A stretch of DNA of 64,000 bases from Psychromonas sp. CNPT3 (GTDB lineage Bacteria > Pseudomonadota > Gammaproteobacteria > Enterobacterales > Psychromonadaceae): assembly GCF_000153405.2 (NCBI RefSeq), contig NC_020802.1:2871883-2935882 (forward strand). The letters run 5' to 3'. The notes beneath the pieces are model-generated. The model worked only from the letters and a program-made list of their open reading frames with translations, did no database searches and was not told the origin of the DNA. Position 1 is the stretch's first letter, and every line of letters starts with the position of its first letter. Both the position numbers and the translations under genes were made by a program. Shown in pieces: positions 19,027-28,193 of this stretch.

Positions 19027-20256
19027 TTATAAAACAGGCATTCCTGTCTCAACGGGTCTTTGACTGTCCATACTCCACTGAAACCAACCGCCATCAAATA
19101 AACTGATGTTTTTCCATCCCATCATATAAGCATAAAGAAAAACTTCTGATCCACGCCAGCCAGTACCACAATAAAAACTGACTTTTTGATCTTCGCGTAT
19201 ATTCCATTGTTGCCATTTAGTCTTAATTTCATCTGCACTGCGCATTGTGCCATCCGGGTTTTTAAAATCATCTAAATTATTCGCATCACGGCCACCTTGG
19301 CCCCATTTGGCACCCGCAATCCGCCCTTTAGGCTTAATATAAGCATAACCACTGATCTCACCCTTGTATTCAAGCCAACTTCGTACACTCACAACTGAAT
19401 TTTTCTCTGCATCGTTGAGCATCGTTTTCAATTGTTTGATATTAGTAATGTATTGCGGATAAACAGGTATGGTTACGCCAAAATCAACCGATTTAACATG
19501 CCGACTTTGCCCCGCTTCGCTTGGTAATTTTTGAGCGAGCCATGCATCCCAGCCACCATCAAGTAAACGTACGTCTTGCACGCCCGCATACATAAGTATC
19601 TGCGCAAGACGCGCTGCACTTAAATTAAGTCGGCCGTAAAGCACCACCGTACTATTATGCGTGATACCTAATGCTTCTATTTTTTCTTTTAACTGCTTTA
19701 AGGGCACAATATTCCAAAGTGGTTCAACTTCAAAATCATTAGTATTTGCGTAACGGGCACCTTTTACGTGCGATGCGATAAAATGTGTCATATCATCACG
19801 CCCCACTTCAAGTATGACTAAATTATCTTTTGGCGCTTCTGAAATTGGTTGAACACCTGCCGAATAAATCAGCTTATTTAACCAATTAGCACTGACTAAT
19901 GTCCGAAAATATGGCAATGCTATCAGTTGATGACTATCGTCATCCAATGCTTGGGTTCGGATCTCAACCGTTTTAAAATCAAGCTCTAATAGTTGCTGTT
20001 GCAGTTTTTTTGCGTCTGAATTATTACAATATATTTGTGTGGGTTTATCTTTATCTAGTTTTTTTTGATTGAGAAGAAAATGTTTTCTTTCGCCTAGCGA
20101 CATTCTCTCTAACCATTGAGGACGCACATTGATAGCACCAGGTAAGTGTCCACCGACGCTCATCCCTTGCTCTGGCCAGCCATTAAAAAATTCACTTGCT
20201 CGGCAGTCTATTATCTGAAAAGGGACTGAAATCGATGTAAAGGTTGCGGGAGTCAT
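19027..20256 (-). CDS. ynjE: YnjE-like three-domain thiosulfate sulfurtransferase
   Basis: The intact frame gives 409 residues with three rhodanese domains. Only the last carries the active-site loop, CGTGWR, which is the E. coli YnjE signature. Domain two has LYGRLNLSAA with no cysteine. The first domain begins IDCRASEFFNGWP, like YnjE. E. coli YnjE is periplasmic with a signal peptide, but here the ATG start (MTPATF) is at the end of what looks like a signal peptide whose beginning lies in another frame (see 20257-20318). The family transfers sulfane sulfur and has been tied to molybdopterin biosynthesis, which would suit its place beside fdhD. It follows fdhD on the same strand. Confidence 0.88.
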   Translation of the reverse strand: MTPATFTSISVPFQIIDCRASEFFNGWPEQGMSVGGHLPGAINVRPQWLERMSLGERKHFLLNQKKLDKDKPTQIYCNNSDAKKLQQQLLELDFKTVEIRTQALDDDSHQLIALPYFRTLVSANWLNKLIYSAGVQPISEAPKDNLVILEVGRDDMTHFIASHVKGARYANTNDFEVEPLWNIVPLKQLKEKIEALGITHNSTVVLYGRLNLSAARLAQILMYAGVQDVRLLDGGWDAWLAQKLPSEAGQSRHVKSVDFGVTIPVYPQYITNIKQLKTMLNDAEKNSVVSVRSWLEYKGEISGYAYIKPKGRIAGAKWGQGGRDANNLDDFKNPDGTMRSADEIKTKWQQWNIREDQKVSFYCGTGWRGSEVFLYAYMMGWKNISLFDGGWFQWSMDSQRPVETGMPVL

Positions 20257-20318
20257 TAACAGTGAAACTGAAAGTTGAAACGTAACAAGTACTTGTTGTT
20301 TTTTGGTGCTAAAAACAT
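20257..20318 (-). other. Out-of-frame signal-peptide segment of ynjE
   Basis: Reading leftwards from an ATG at 20318-20316, the frame starts MFLAPK. In the ynjE frame the DNA then encodes KKQQVLVTFQLSVSLL, running directly into MTPATF. The two frames meet in a run of six A (20299-20304 as T on the plus strand). Seven A would join them into a classical Sec signal peptide. No usable start codon exists in the correct frame before the upstream TAG. This looks like a one-base deletion, a slippery tract or a sequencing error. Confidence 0.7.
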
Positions 20319-20331
20319 AATGTTTTCTCTA

Positions 20332-21189
20332 TTAATCGATAAACTCAATTCGCTCTGCGTGTGTATATAAATTCATTCGCCCAATTCGGCAATAACCGGC
20401 TAAGGTAAGATTTAAGCTACGGGATAAATCGACAGCCATACTCGTTGCGCCTGAAATAGCTAAGAGTATGCCAACATTGGCCGATGCTACTTTTTGAACC
20501 ATTTCAAAACTGGCGCGACTCGAAATTAAAATAGCCCCATTTTTATAATCGGCGCTTAAATAATGTCCAATTAACTTATCTAACGCGTTATGCCGACCAA
20601 CATCTTCACGAATAGCCAATATTTCACCTGTCGATGAAATATAAGCGGCAGCATGCGTCGAACCTGTGATCTGATTGAGCAATTGATGCTGTTTGAAGGA
20701 AGATAAGGCACGTTGTACAGCGCTATATGGTAACGAAGTGATATTTGAAACGGGCGTCACCGGACGCACCACATGTTGCAAACTTTCAGTGCCACAAATA
20801 CCGCAACCGGTTCTGCCACTCATATTGCGACGCGCACGTTTTAAACGTTCAAAGTGTCTGTTTGCTAATGTCATATGTACTTCAATACCATTGCATCCGA
20901 TCACAACTTCAATATCATGAATATCCTTTACGCTATCTATAATACCTTCTGTCACCGAAAAGCCAATGGCTAAATCTTCAAGATCCGTCGCACTACACAT
21001 CTGCACGGTATGCGCGATACCGTTATAGATCATTGCCACTGCTGTTTCGACTGCAAGCTCATCATTTTCTGCCTCAAAAACCTGACCATCATGAAAGCGC
21101 AAACACGGATAAGTAGTGCAGGTTGATGACGTAAGAGAGATGCTATCAACAATGGGCAGTAGCACAGATGGGGAGTTCACTTCGTTCAT
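20332..21189 (-). CDS. fdhD: Formate dehydrogenase sulfurtransferase FdhD
   Basis: This 285-residue protein is close to E. coli FdhD (277). It carries the catalytic CGICG motif (in GRTGCGICGTESL), AIREDVGRHNALDKLIG and SSRASFEMVQKVA, all hallmark blocks. FdhD takes sulfur from the cysteine desulfurase IscS and sulfurates the bis-MGD cofactor of formate dehydrogenases. It is needed for active FdhF, encoded 2.6 kb away. The rhodanese gene follows on the same strand, and the two may form one transcript. The promoter region before 21189 has been partly occupied by a copy of the 161-bp repeat. Confidence 0.96.
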   Translation of the reverse strand: MNEVNSPSVLLPIVDSISLTSSTCTTYPCLRFHDGQVFEAENDELAVETAVAMIYNGIAHTVQMCSATDLEDLAIGFSVTEGIIDSVKDIHDIEVVIGCNGIEVHMTLANRHFERLKRARRNMSGRTGCGICGTESLQHVVRPVTPVSNITSLPYSAVQRALSSFKQHQLLNQITGSTHAAAYISSTGEILAIREDVGRHNALDKLIGHYLSADYKNGAILISSRASFEMVQKVASANVGILLAISGATSMAVDLSRSLNLTLAGYCRIGRMNLYTHAERIEFID

Positions 21190-21234
21190 TTACAATGGCC
21201 TTTTCTAAATTAAAATATACTGATACATGTACTT

Positions 21235-21395
21235 ATACCAAAGGAACTAAAAAGGTTACCCGTCTTGCTTGTTGAAATTATCCCTACCTGCGTTGTGAGT
21301 TTTGAAGTGAGAACAACTATCTCCTACAACTCATGCCTTGCTAGTGTTAATTTTTCCTGCGCAATACATGGAAGCTATATTAATTCCTTTGGTAT
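21235..21395 (+). repeat. 161-bp inverted-repeat element, copy 2
   Basis: This copy has both ends intact: ATACCAAAGGAACTAA at the left and TTAATTCCTTTGGTAT at the right. The 16-bp terminal inverted repeats match at 15 positions. There is no coding capacity. It lies between the end of fhlA and the start of fdhD and may carry or displace the fdhD promoter. Confidence 0.93.
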
Positions 21396-21420
21396 TAAAC
21401 GCTGATAACTCAGCGTTTAA
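21395..21420 (-). terminator. Hairpin directly after fhlA
   Basis: TTAAACGCTGA, loop TAAC, and TCAGCGTTTAA form an 11-bp perfect stem abutting the fhlA stop codon. It lacks a long T-tract on the minus strand, so it is only a probable terminator. Confidence 0.6.
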
Positions 21421-23721
21421 TTATATAAGATCATTCGAGGTGATACCCAATCGTTGCATGCGCGATAATAGCGTAGTGCGTTTTAAACCTAATCGATGCG
21501 CCGCGCCTTTAGGTCCGGCGACAATGCCATTGGTTTCTTTAAGCACCTTAATAATCTGCTCTCGTTCCATACTTTTAACAGATTTAACCGCACTAACATT
21601 CTTCGGTATTGTGTTTTCCCCGTACAGATCTACGGTATCAGGAAAACAACCAGCTTCCTTTTTCGTGCCATCTTGAACACACAGCGGGCTAGGATCGATG
21701 TCTGGAAAATACTCTTTTAACTCAGACATCGGCAGATGTAATACTTGCCCTTTATTCATAATAACGGCCCGTTCTATCACATTTTTTAGCTCTCGAACAT
21801 TACCTGGCCATGGTAAAGAATAAAGAATACGTAGCGTTTCAGGAGAGATACTTTGAATATCTCGATTCATTTTTTTAGAAAAAAGTTGCGTAAAATGTTT
21901 TGCCAGCAGAGGAATATCTTCACGGCGCTCACGTAAAGGCGGAATACGAATAGGAAAGACGTTTAAACGATAATATAAATCACGACGGAAAGAATTATCT
22001 TTAACCATGCTCAGTAAATCACAGTGTGTGGCAGCAATCATACGAACATCTACGGGTATAATAGTATGCTTACCAACACGCTCTATTTCGCCTTCTTGTA
22101 AAGCGCGCAACACTTTAGGTTGCAACTGCAAGGGCATGTCACCAATTTCATCGAGAAAAAAGCTACTTTTATGAGCTTCTTCAAAACGCCCGACTTGTTG
22201 ATTCACCGCCCCCGTAAAGGCGCCTTTTACATGTCCAAATAAATCACTTTCGAACAAGCCAGAGGGTACTGCAGAGCAGTTCATCTTGACCATTTTTTTA
22301 TGACTACGATTGCTGGCATTATGGATCATGTTAGCAATCATTTCTTTACCCGTACCCGTTTCACCTAATATCAACACAGTGCTATCACAATCTGCAACCA
22401 TTAATACCCGTTGAAAAACCTCCCGCATCGCTTTACTTTGACTAATTATACCGCCAAACATTGCCTTACTTTGTTCAGTTTTATCTACTGACATTAGGTC
22501 TTTTGGCGTCGATTTCATCATGAATTTGCTACTGTTCTGAAAGTAATTGATCGCAACAGAAATACGCGCAGCTATTTGCTTAAGCAAATCTAAACGCTCT
22601 TCAGAAAAATATTTCTCCGCTCGATGTCCATATTTGATAACACCTAATACTTGCTGGCGAAATAATAACGGAAACACACATTCAGAGCTCAATTTATGAG
22701 ACATGTAATGATCATCAACATGTAAAAATTTATGCTTAAGAAGCGGATAATCAGAGCGACTTAATTGCAATGTTTTTTTAGATTGAATAACATGTTCTTC
22801 CATCGTTTTTGCTTTGGGTTTTTGACTCTCTATATACTGTGCTTTACCCTCTTTACCTTGGTTAACTTCATGGCAACTTAGGCTTTCACTATCCGACGAA
22901 AATGACATAATACTGATAAATTCAATACCAAAATGTTCTTGTAAGTGCAAAAACAACACGGTCGCTAAACCTTCGAAGTTTACTTGTCCGATCACTGCTT
23001 CAGTGACCTCTACAAGGACATGATTATGCAAGGAATTCCCTTCTAAAGCAGCATCTACATCCGCCCTATTTTCCTCTACACTTAAGGGCTTAGCATAACC
23101 AAGTAATTCGTCTTGGAATCCATAATGATGATTTAAGTTACCATCGAATATTTTCGCTAAAACAAGAGAAACAACAGTCGAAATTTGCTCTAAATCACTA
23201 ATTCCTGATGCACTCAGTGGTGCTATATTAACGACTTCTATTTTACCAATATAACGATTAAATGCGCTCAGTGGGACGTGATATATACTGTGTGCATTAG
23301 AGAAGTTTTTGAGATGTGAATAATCGTTAAACTTGTCAGTAAACGTTTTTTTATCATAAGTTTGATATTTTTTTACAAGGAGAACACCATTAGGTTTTGG
23401 ATCTATTTCAAGCCGGCCTAATTGTAATGAATTTACTTTATTTTCTTCAGGGTAAAATAAAATATGGTTTTTTTTATCAGCATGATAAATAAGAAGGTGA
23501 ACCGATTGCAAAGATTCAGTAATAGCCGAAAGAGTATTCAGTTTTTTAACTAACTCTTGAAGGTTATTCGCTGTACATAAGTGCGCAAAAATGGGGCTTA
23601 TTTTATCATTCGGGGCAAACTCATCATTTAGATGCATAAATCTCGCTATCAAATACCAATTTAGGATGGGCATTATAATGAGGTTTTTTTTATAAGATTT
23701 GATCTTACGCAATAAATCCAT
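21421..23721 (-). CDS. fhlA: Formate hydrogenlyase activator FhlA
   Basis: The protein has up to 766 residues: two GAF-like sensor regions (about 20-200 and 235-400), a sigma-54 AAA+ domain with GETGTGKE (Walker A), GAFTGA and FFLDEIGDM (Walker B), and a C-terminal Fis-type helix-turn-helix. The last ~35 residues (VLKETNGIVAGPKGAAHRL and following) are almost identical to E. coli FhlA, which identifies the protein. FhlA binds formate and activates sigma-54 promoters of the fdhF, hyd and hyp units. The start is uncertain: the ATG at 23721 has no clear ribosome site, and one at 23637 follows AGCGAGA. Confidence 0.93.
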   Translation of the reverse strand: MDLLRKIKSYKKNLIIMPILNWYLIARFMHLNDEFAPNDKISPIFAHLCTANNLQELVKKLNTLSAITESLQSVHLLIYHADKKNHILFYPEENKVNSLQLGRLEIDPKPNGVLLVKKYQTYDKKTFTDKFNDYSHLKNFSNAHSIYHVPLSAFNRYIGKIEVVNIAPLSASGISDLEQISTVVSLVLAKIFDGNLNHHYGFQDELLGYAKPLSVEENRADVDAALEGNSLHNHVLVEVTEAVIGQVNFEGLATVLFLHLQEHFGIEFISIMSFSSDSESLSCHEVNQGKEGKAQYIESQKPKAKTMEEHVIQSKKTLQLSRSDYPLLKHKFLHVDDHYMSHKLSSECVFPLLFRQQVLGVIKYGHRAEKYFSEERLDLLKQIAARISVAINYFQNSSKFMMKSTPKDLMSVDKTEQSKAMFGGIISQSKAMREVFQRVLMVADCDSTVLILGETGTGKEMIANMIHNASNRSHKKMVKMNCSAVPSGLFESDLFGHVKGAFTGAVNQQVGRFEEAHKSSFFLDEIGDMPLQLQPKVLRALQEGEIERVGKHTIIPVDVRMIAATHCDLLSMVKDNSFRRDLYYRLNVFPIRIPPLRERREDIPLLAKHFTQLFSKKMNRDIQSISPETLRILYSLPWPGNVRELKNVIERAVIMNKGQVLHLPMSELKEYFPDIDPSPLCVQDGTKKEAGCFPDTVDLYGENTIPKNVSAVKSVKSMEREQIIKVLKETNGIVAGPKGAAHRLGLKRTTLLSRMQRLGITSNDLI

Positions 23722-23750
23722 AATATTGATATGGTTTTATATATGTAAAT

Positions 23751-23793
23751 AAAAAGTCACTGCCTTTCATAAATGACAAGCAGTGACTTTTTT
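23751..23793. terminator. Terminator between fdhF and fhlA
   Basis: AAAAAGTCACTGC and GCAGTGACTTTTTT form a long stem around a 16-base loop, with T-tracts on both strands. It ends the hydN-fdhF transcript before fhlA. Confidence 0.88.
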
Positions 23794-23825
23794 AATAAAA
23801 ATAGCGTTATTCCTTAAGCGGAAAA

Positions 23826-25973
23826 CTATCCTTTAGCTGCATTACGAAGCTTGGTACGTAATGCACTATACTCAACTTGAACGTGATTTTCAGCCCAACT
23901 TTGATCTTCTATTTTCTCAACTTTCACCGCACAGTATTTATACTCTGGCGTACCGGTGATTGGGTCAAGGTGTTCAATAGTGAGTTCATTACAAGCACCT
24001 ATCCACCATTGATAAGTCATGTAAACAGCCCCTTTATTGATACGTTCGTTATAGTTAACGCGCGTGATCACTTTTCCTCGTCGAGATGAGATCCAAAGCA
24101 GTTGCTGATCTTTCATGCCATGTGCTTTTGCATCGGTTGGATGCATTTGAACATATCCAGGTTCATCCGCTAATGTTTGCAACGCAGAACAATTTCCCGT
24201 CATTGAACGACAAGAATAATGACCCACTTCGCGCACCGTTGATAGCACTAAAGGATACTCACGATCAGGCAATTCTTGGGGTGGACGCCACTCTGAAGCA
24301 AACAACTGTCCGCGTCCATTTTCAGTGGTAAATTTGTTTCCTTCAAATAAGAATGAAGTCCCCAAATCATGATCACCTTCATCGGTACATGGCCATTGCA
24401 CATTTTTTAAGCCATCCATTTTATCATACGTTGCACCCGCAAAATCAGGACATAAACTACGAATTTCATCCCAAATTTCATTGGTGTTTTCATACGACAT
24501 TGGATAACCCATTGCCGTTGCCATTAACGAGAAAATTTCCCAGTCAATTTTTGTTCCAGCAGGTGGATTTATCGCTTTATTAAAACGTTGGAAACCACGA
24601 TCAGCACAACTATAAACGCCCTCATGCTCGCCCCAACTCGTCGCTGGGAAAATGACATCTGCCATAGCAGCCGTTTGCGTCATGAAAATATCTTGAACAA
24701 TAACAAGATCAAGTTTACCCATCATTTCACGAAAGGCAGCTAAATCTGCTTCGGTTTGAGCGGGATCTTCACCAAAGATATAGTAAGCCTTCATTTTGCC
24801 GTCATGAACTAAATGGTTCATGTTGGTTATTTTATCGCCTTCTTCCGCTGATAACGGGACGCCCCATTTACTCTCAAATTTTTCACGAACAGCCTCATCC
24901 GTTACTTTTTGGTAGCCCGGGTAGATATTAGGTAACATACCCATATCACAGGTACCTTGTACATTGTTTTGTCCGCGAACAGGACCACAACCTACGCCTC
25001 GACGACCGAAGTTACCGGTGATAAGTGCAAGACTTGCAAGCCCTTTTACCACATCAACCGCTTGTCCGTATTGTGTTACTCCCATTCCCCAAAGGATCAT
25101 AGATTCAGAAGCACTTGCATATGTACGCGCAACGCGGCGAATATCTTCAGGTTCAAGACCGGTAATAGAGGCCACTTTTTCAGGTGTATATTCACTGATG
25201 ATCTTTTTATATTCTTGCAAACCATCGGTATATTTATCGATATATACTTGATCCTGTAAATTTTCAGCAAAAATTGTATTAGCCAATGCATTAACAAGGG
25301 CCATGTTAGATCCATTCTTCAGTTGTAGCCATTGATCAGCTACGCGTGCACTTTCAATCTTACGAGGATCACAGACAATGATTTTTGCACCATTGGCTTT
25401 GGCCTTAAGAATATGTTTTGCCACAATAGGATGTGAATCACCCGCGTTATAGCCAAAAATAAGTAAGCATTTTGCATGTTGTATTTCAATAATGGCGTTG
25501 CTCATTGCACCGTTACCTACAGTTGTCTCCAGACCGGAGACTGATGGAGCGTGTCACACCCTAGCGCAGTGATCCACGTTATTGGTACCAATAACCGCTC
25601 TCGCAAACTTTTGCATCACAAAGTTTGCTTCGTTACCAGGTCCGCGTGCACAACCGGTGGTCATGATCGCATCAGGACCAAAGTTTTCTTTGATTGATAA
25701 TAGACGAGAACTGGCAAATTCAATGGCTTCATCCCAAGAAACTTTTTCCAATTTCCCGCTTTTTTCTCGACGGATCATCGGGCTTTTAAGACGTGGAACT
25801 AAAAGGTTTGTATCATTGAGAAAATCCCAACCATAATATCCTTTGAGGCACAATTCACCTTCATTATTACGACCATTGGCCGCCTCAGCACCTACCACTT
25901 TACCGTTTTCAGTCAGTAAATTTAATTTACATCCTGTCCCGCAATATGGGCATACTGTTAGTGTTTTTTCCAT
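23826..25973 (-). CDS. fdhF: Formate dehydrogenase H (selenoprotein)
   Basis: Reading through one in-frame TGA at 25556-25554 gives 715 residues, the same length as E. coli FdhF, with selenocysteine at position 140, the same place (HCARVUHAPSVSGLE). The N terminus binds a 4Fe-4S cluster (CPYCGTGC plus LCLKGYYGW). The rest is the bis-MGD molybdopterin oxidoreductase fold, ending with the dinucleotide-binding domain. FdhF oxidises formate to CO2 and passes electrons through Fe-S proteins to the membrane-bound hydrogenase. A SECIS hairpin follows the UGA. hydN lies 81 bp upstream, and both are driven by the sigma-54 promoter at 26689. Treating this as two broken genes would be wrong. Confidence 0.98.
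25516..25556 (-). promoter_or_regulatory. SECIS element and Sec UGA codon of fdhF
   Basis: On the minus strand the UGA at 25556-25554 is followed after 12 nt by a hairpin at 25541-25525. Its stem is GTCTCC/GGAGAC and its apical loop is GGTCT, the same loop read by SelB in E. coli fdhF. Stem sequence differs from E. coli but pairing is kept, which argues for function. Confidence 0.93.
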
Positions 25974-26054
25974 TTAAAAATCTCACTTTTATCGCTTTAT
26001 TTTTACTTCAATGACACATAGCGTCATGAACTAATAGTATTAAAAAGAAATCAC

Positions 26055-26585
26055 TTAACCGGCTGCGCATGCTGCCGCCAATTGTTTTTTCTTATTCATT
26101 TCATCTAAATCTTCAGACGTTACTAAACGTAACGCGTTGGTTGGGCAAACTTGAATACAAGCAGGACCGTCATCACTATGTGCACATAAGTCACACTTGA
26201 GCGCTAGAGATGTTTGTTTTTCTTCTTTGAACAACGACGATTCTGCGCCTGTGGAAATCGTAGCTGTCACCACCGTCATTGCCCCATAAGGACACGCGAC
26301 CACACAACTCTTACAGCCAATACAAAGCTCTTGAATAACTTTAATATGATTGTCTTCAGAAATAATCGCGTTATTAGGACAGGCTTTAGCACAAGGAGCA
26401 TCGTCACATTGACGGCATAATATAGGTGTCGAAACATCTAGCGTTTTAACCACCGTTAAACGTGGCACAAAGTTTTTCTCTGTTAGCGTATAACCTGATC
26501 CCTGTTGATGTGAAATAACACAGGCGATAGTACAAGTTGTACAGCCAATACACAGATTAGGATCCGCATAAACAAATTTATTCAT
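26055..26585 (-). CDS. hydN: HydN-type 4Fe-4S electron carrier
   Basis: This 176-residue ferredoxin-like protein has the same length as E. coli HydN (175). It has four cysteine clusters: CIGCTTCTIAC, CRQCDDAPCAKAC, CIGCKSCVVACP and CDLCAHSDDGPACIQVCP. These hold four 4Fe-4S clusters. HydN is needed for full FdhF activity in E. coli. Here it precedes fdhF by 81 bp in the same transcript, which is the E. coli order. It is homologous to the HyfA subunit encoded at 35904-36521 but shorter. The operon starts at a sigma-54 promoter about 100 bp upstream. Confidence 0.92.
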   Translation of the reverse strand: MNKFVYADPNLCIGCTTCTIACVISHQQGSGYTLTEKNFVPRLTVVKTLDVSTPILCRQCDDAPCAKACPNNAIISEDNHIKVIQELCIGCKSCVVACPYGAMTVVTATISTGAESSLFKEEKQTSLALKCDLCAHSDDGPACIQVCPTNALRLVTSEDLDEMNKKKQLAAACAAG

Positions 26586-26688
26586 GATTTAACCTTTTCT
26601 TAACTCAGAGATTCTTATTTAACAAAAATAGACTGAATGACCTCAGAATATTTCTGCTGATTTGCTATCATTAATAGCAAATCATTTT

Positions 26689-26704
26689 TGCATAAACCGT
26701 GCCA
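26689..26704 (-). promoter_or_regulatory. Sigma-54 promoter of hydN-fdhF
   Basis: The minus strand reads TGGCACGGTTTATGCA. The -24 element TGGCAC is perfect and GC falls ten bases after GG, as required. Transcription should start near 26679, giving a leader of about 94 nt. Confidence 0.88.
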
Positions 26705-26793
26705 ATGAAACCATATCAAGAAATATATATAACCGACTGAATTTAAAGTTAAATTTAGATTGCTCATTAAAGTCGGTAATATTAAATATTAAA

Positions 26794-26834
26794 TATCGAC
26801 AGTCGTTAATTTGATTTCGTCATTAGTGTCGACA
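26794..26834. promoter_or_regulatory. Putative FhlA sites upstream of hydN
   Basis: TGTCGACA at 26827-26834 and TATCGACA at 26794-26801 lie 115-155 bp upstream of the predicted start, a normal enhancer distance. The same octamer occurs before the other two sigma-54 promoters in the window. The rest of the 26586-26940 gap shows nothing else. Confidence 0.65.
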
Positions 26835-26940
26835 GTAAAAAAGACAAGGAATATACGATCTTCTCGCGATAGCGAGGGAATGAAAGGCTGACATTTCAAT
26901 TCGTATCAGCATGTTCATTGTCTTGAAAAATAAACACTTG

Positions 26941-27660
26941 CTACTCAGACCAAGCGCTCGGTAATAACGCATCTACCTCGTTCACTTTTTGCAATGCTTG
27001 ATAGATCTCTTCCACCGCACTTTTTACCATTTCAGTCATCGGAAAAGAAAAAGCAACAATCGCCGGCTGAACGCCAATAAATTCAACTCTTGGAATAAAC
27101 AGTTTAAGCTCATCAAGTAAGAAATTTAAAGGTAGAGAATGCGTCGACATGATGAACATATCCGCAATCGTATCAGGATCAATAATACGCACAGTGCCCG
27201 CTTTTTCAGACATCTCTGCAGCATCCACGAGCACCAACATTTTTGGCTGTAAACGACGTAAAATATGAATGTTATCCTCCGGGATAGTGCCTCCATCAAT
27301 AACAACCCAGCCTTCTATTGGTAACGTCATCATCTTTTGTGCTAAACAAGGGCCCGCACCATCATCACCCATCATACTATTACCGACGGTTAGTATTACT
27401 TTTTCGCAAGGCTTATCAAACAACGCAAGATCCTGCATTGCGGCGCTCGCGCAAGAGGGGGTTATCCCACTGGTGATCCCTGCCATTGCCATATCAGCCA
27501 TGGATAAATCGACAATAGATAAATTAGCCGACACTGTATTTTGTGCCTGCAGAGCTAAAAAATCCGCATCATGGGAGAAACCCGCATCAAAAGATAGCGT
27601 GCTCAATTGAGTACCCTTTGCGTCTTTTTTACCTTGCACTTTTCCAAGTTGATTTCGCAT
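26941..27660 (-). CDS. hycI: Hydrogenase maturation protease HycI, N-extended
   Basis: The C-terminal ~155 residues match E. coli HycI throughout: VGNSMMGDDGAGPCLAQK, VIDGGTIPEDNI, STHSLPLNFLLDEL and GVQPAIVAFSFPMTE. The likely nickel-sensing residues (Asp in GDDG, Asp in VDAAE, His in STHS) are present. HycI removes the C-terminal peptide of the hydrogenase large subunit after nickel insertion. The odd feature is an N-terminal extension of about 85 residues (MRNQLGKVQG onward, Ala/Met/Ser-rich) not seen in E. coli. The ATG lies one base past the hycH stop and follows AGAGATA, so the long form is probably translated. It is the last gene of the hyf operon. Confidence 0.92.
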   Translation of the reverse strand: MRNQLGKVQGKKDAKGTQLSTLSFDAGFSHDADFLALQAQNTVSANLSIVDLSMADMAMAGITSGITPSCASAAMQDLALFDKPCEKVILTVGNSMMGDDGAGPCLAQKMMTLPIEGWVVIDGGTIPEDNIHILRRLQPKMLVLVDAAEMSEKAGTVRIIDPDTIADMFIMSTHSLPLNFLLDELKLFIPRVEFIGVQPAIVAFSFPMTEMVKSAVEEIYQALQKVNEVDALLPSAWSE

Positions 27661-27661
27661 A

Positions 27662-28192
27662 TTATCTATCTCTTATCATCATATACATGGTTTGTTCATG
27701 ATAAATCGCAGTCAGTACTTTAATAAATGCGTCCGTCATCGTCTGCTCTTTCGTACTCATTTTAGCTTTATCAAGTGCAGAAAAAGCACACGCTAGCATG
27801 TGTATATGATCGGGATAAATGGTGATCTCACCAAAGGTAAAATAACGGATCATCTTTCGATGTGCTTCCGTGCTTGGATCAAGCAAATTTACCCATTTTT
27901 TATACTCTGTCGTCGTCGCTTCAAAAGCTACTTCTAAACAATCCACAATTCCCAGATGATGCCCAATTGCTAACGTGTAATACAACACTTGTTTAGCTTC
28001 TTCAGGCACATCAAATCGTTCATCAACAAATTTACGTTTTAATGCATAAAAAAGCACTTTACCCGTATCGCGTTTTTGCGTTGCCTCTTTATATATTTCG
28101 CTGCTCATAACTTGCTTATCAGGCATCGAAACTTGTTCATCTTCAGGTGTCAAAGCCGGTTTTTGCACTATATCTGTCGTTACATTAATCAT
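27662..28192 (-). CDS. hycH: Formate hydrogenlyase assembly protein HycH/HyfJ
   Basis: From the ATG at 28192 (following GAGG, one base after the hyfI stop) the protein has 176 residues. The region RKFVDERFDVPEEAKQVLYY, then LAIGHHLGIVDCLE, then FGEITIYPDHIHMLA, is that of HycH/HyfJ (136 residues in E. coli), with an N-terminal addition of ~40. HycH is an accessory needed for hydrogenase-3 maturation. Its exact step is not settled. It sits between hyfI and hycI. Confidence 0.9.
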   Translation of the reverse strand: MINVTTDIVQKPALTPEDEQVSMPDKQVMSSEIYKEATQKRDTGKVLFYALKRKFVDERFDVPEEAKQVLYYTLAIGHHLGIVDCLEVAFEATTTEYKKWVNLLDPSTEAHRKMIRYFTFGEITIYPDHIHMLACAFSALDKAKMSTKEQTMTDAFIKVLTAIYHEQTMYMMIRDR

Positions 28193-28193
28193 A

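Noticed and set aside
23826-25973. Two separate formate dehydrogenase fragments or a pseudogene split by TGA
   Set aside because: The stop is UGA at the exact position of Sec140 in E. coli FdhF, a SECIS hairpin follows, and tRNA-Sec, selA and selB are present.
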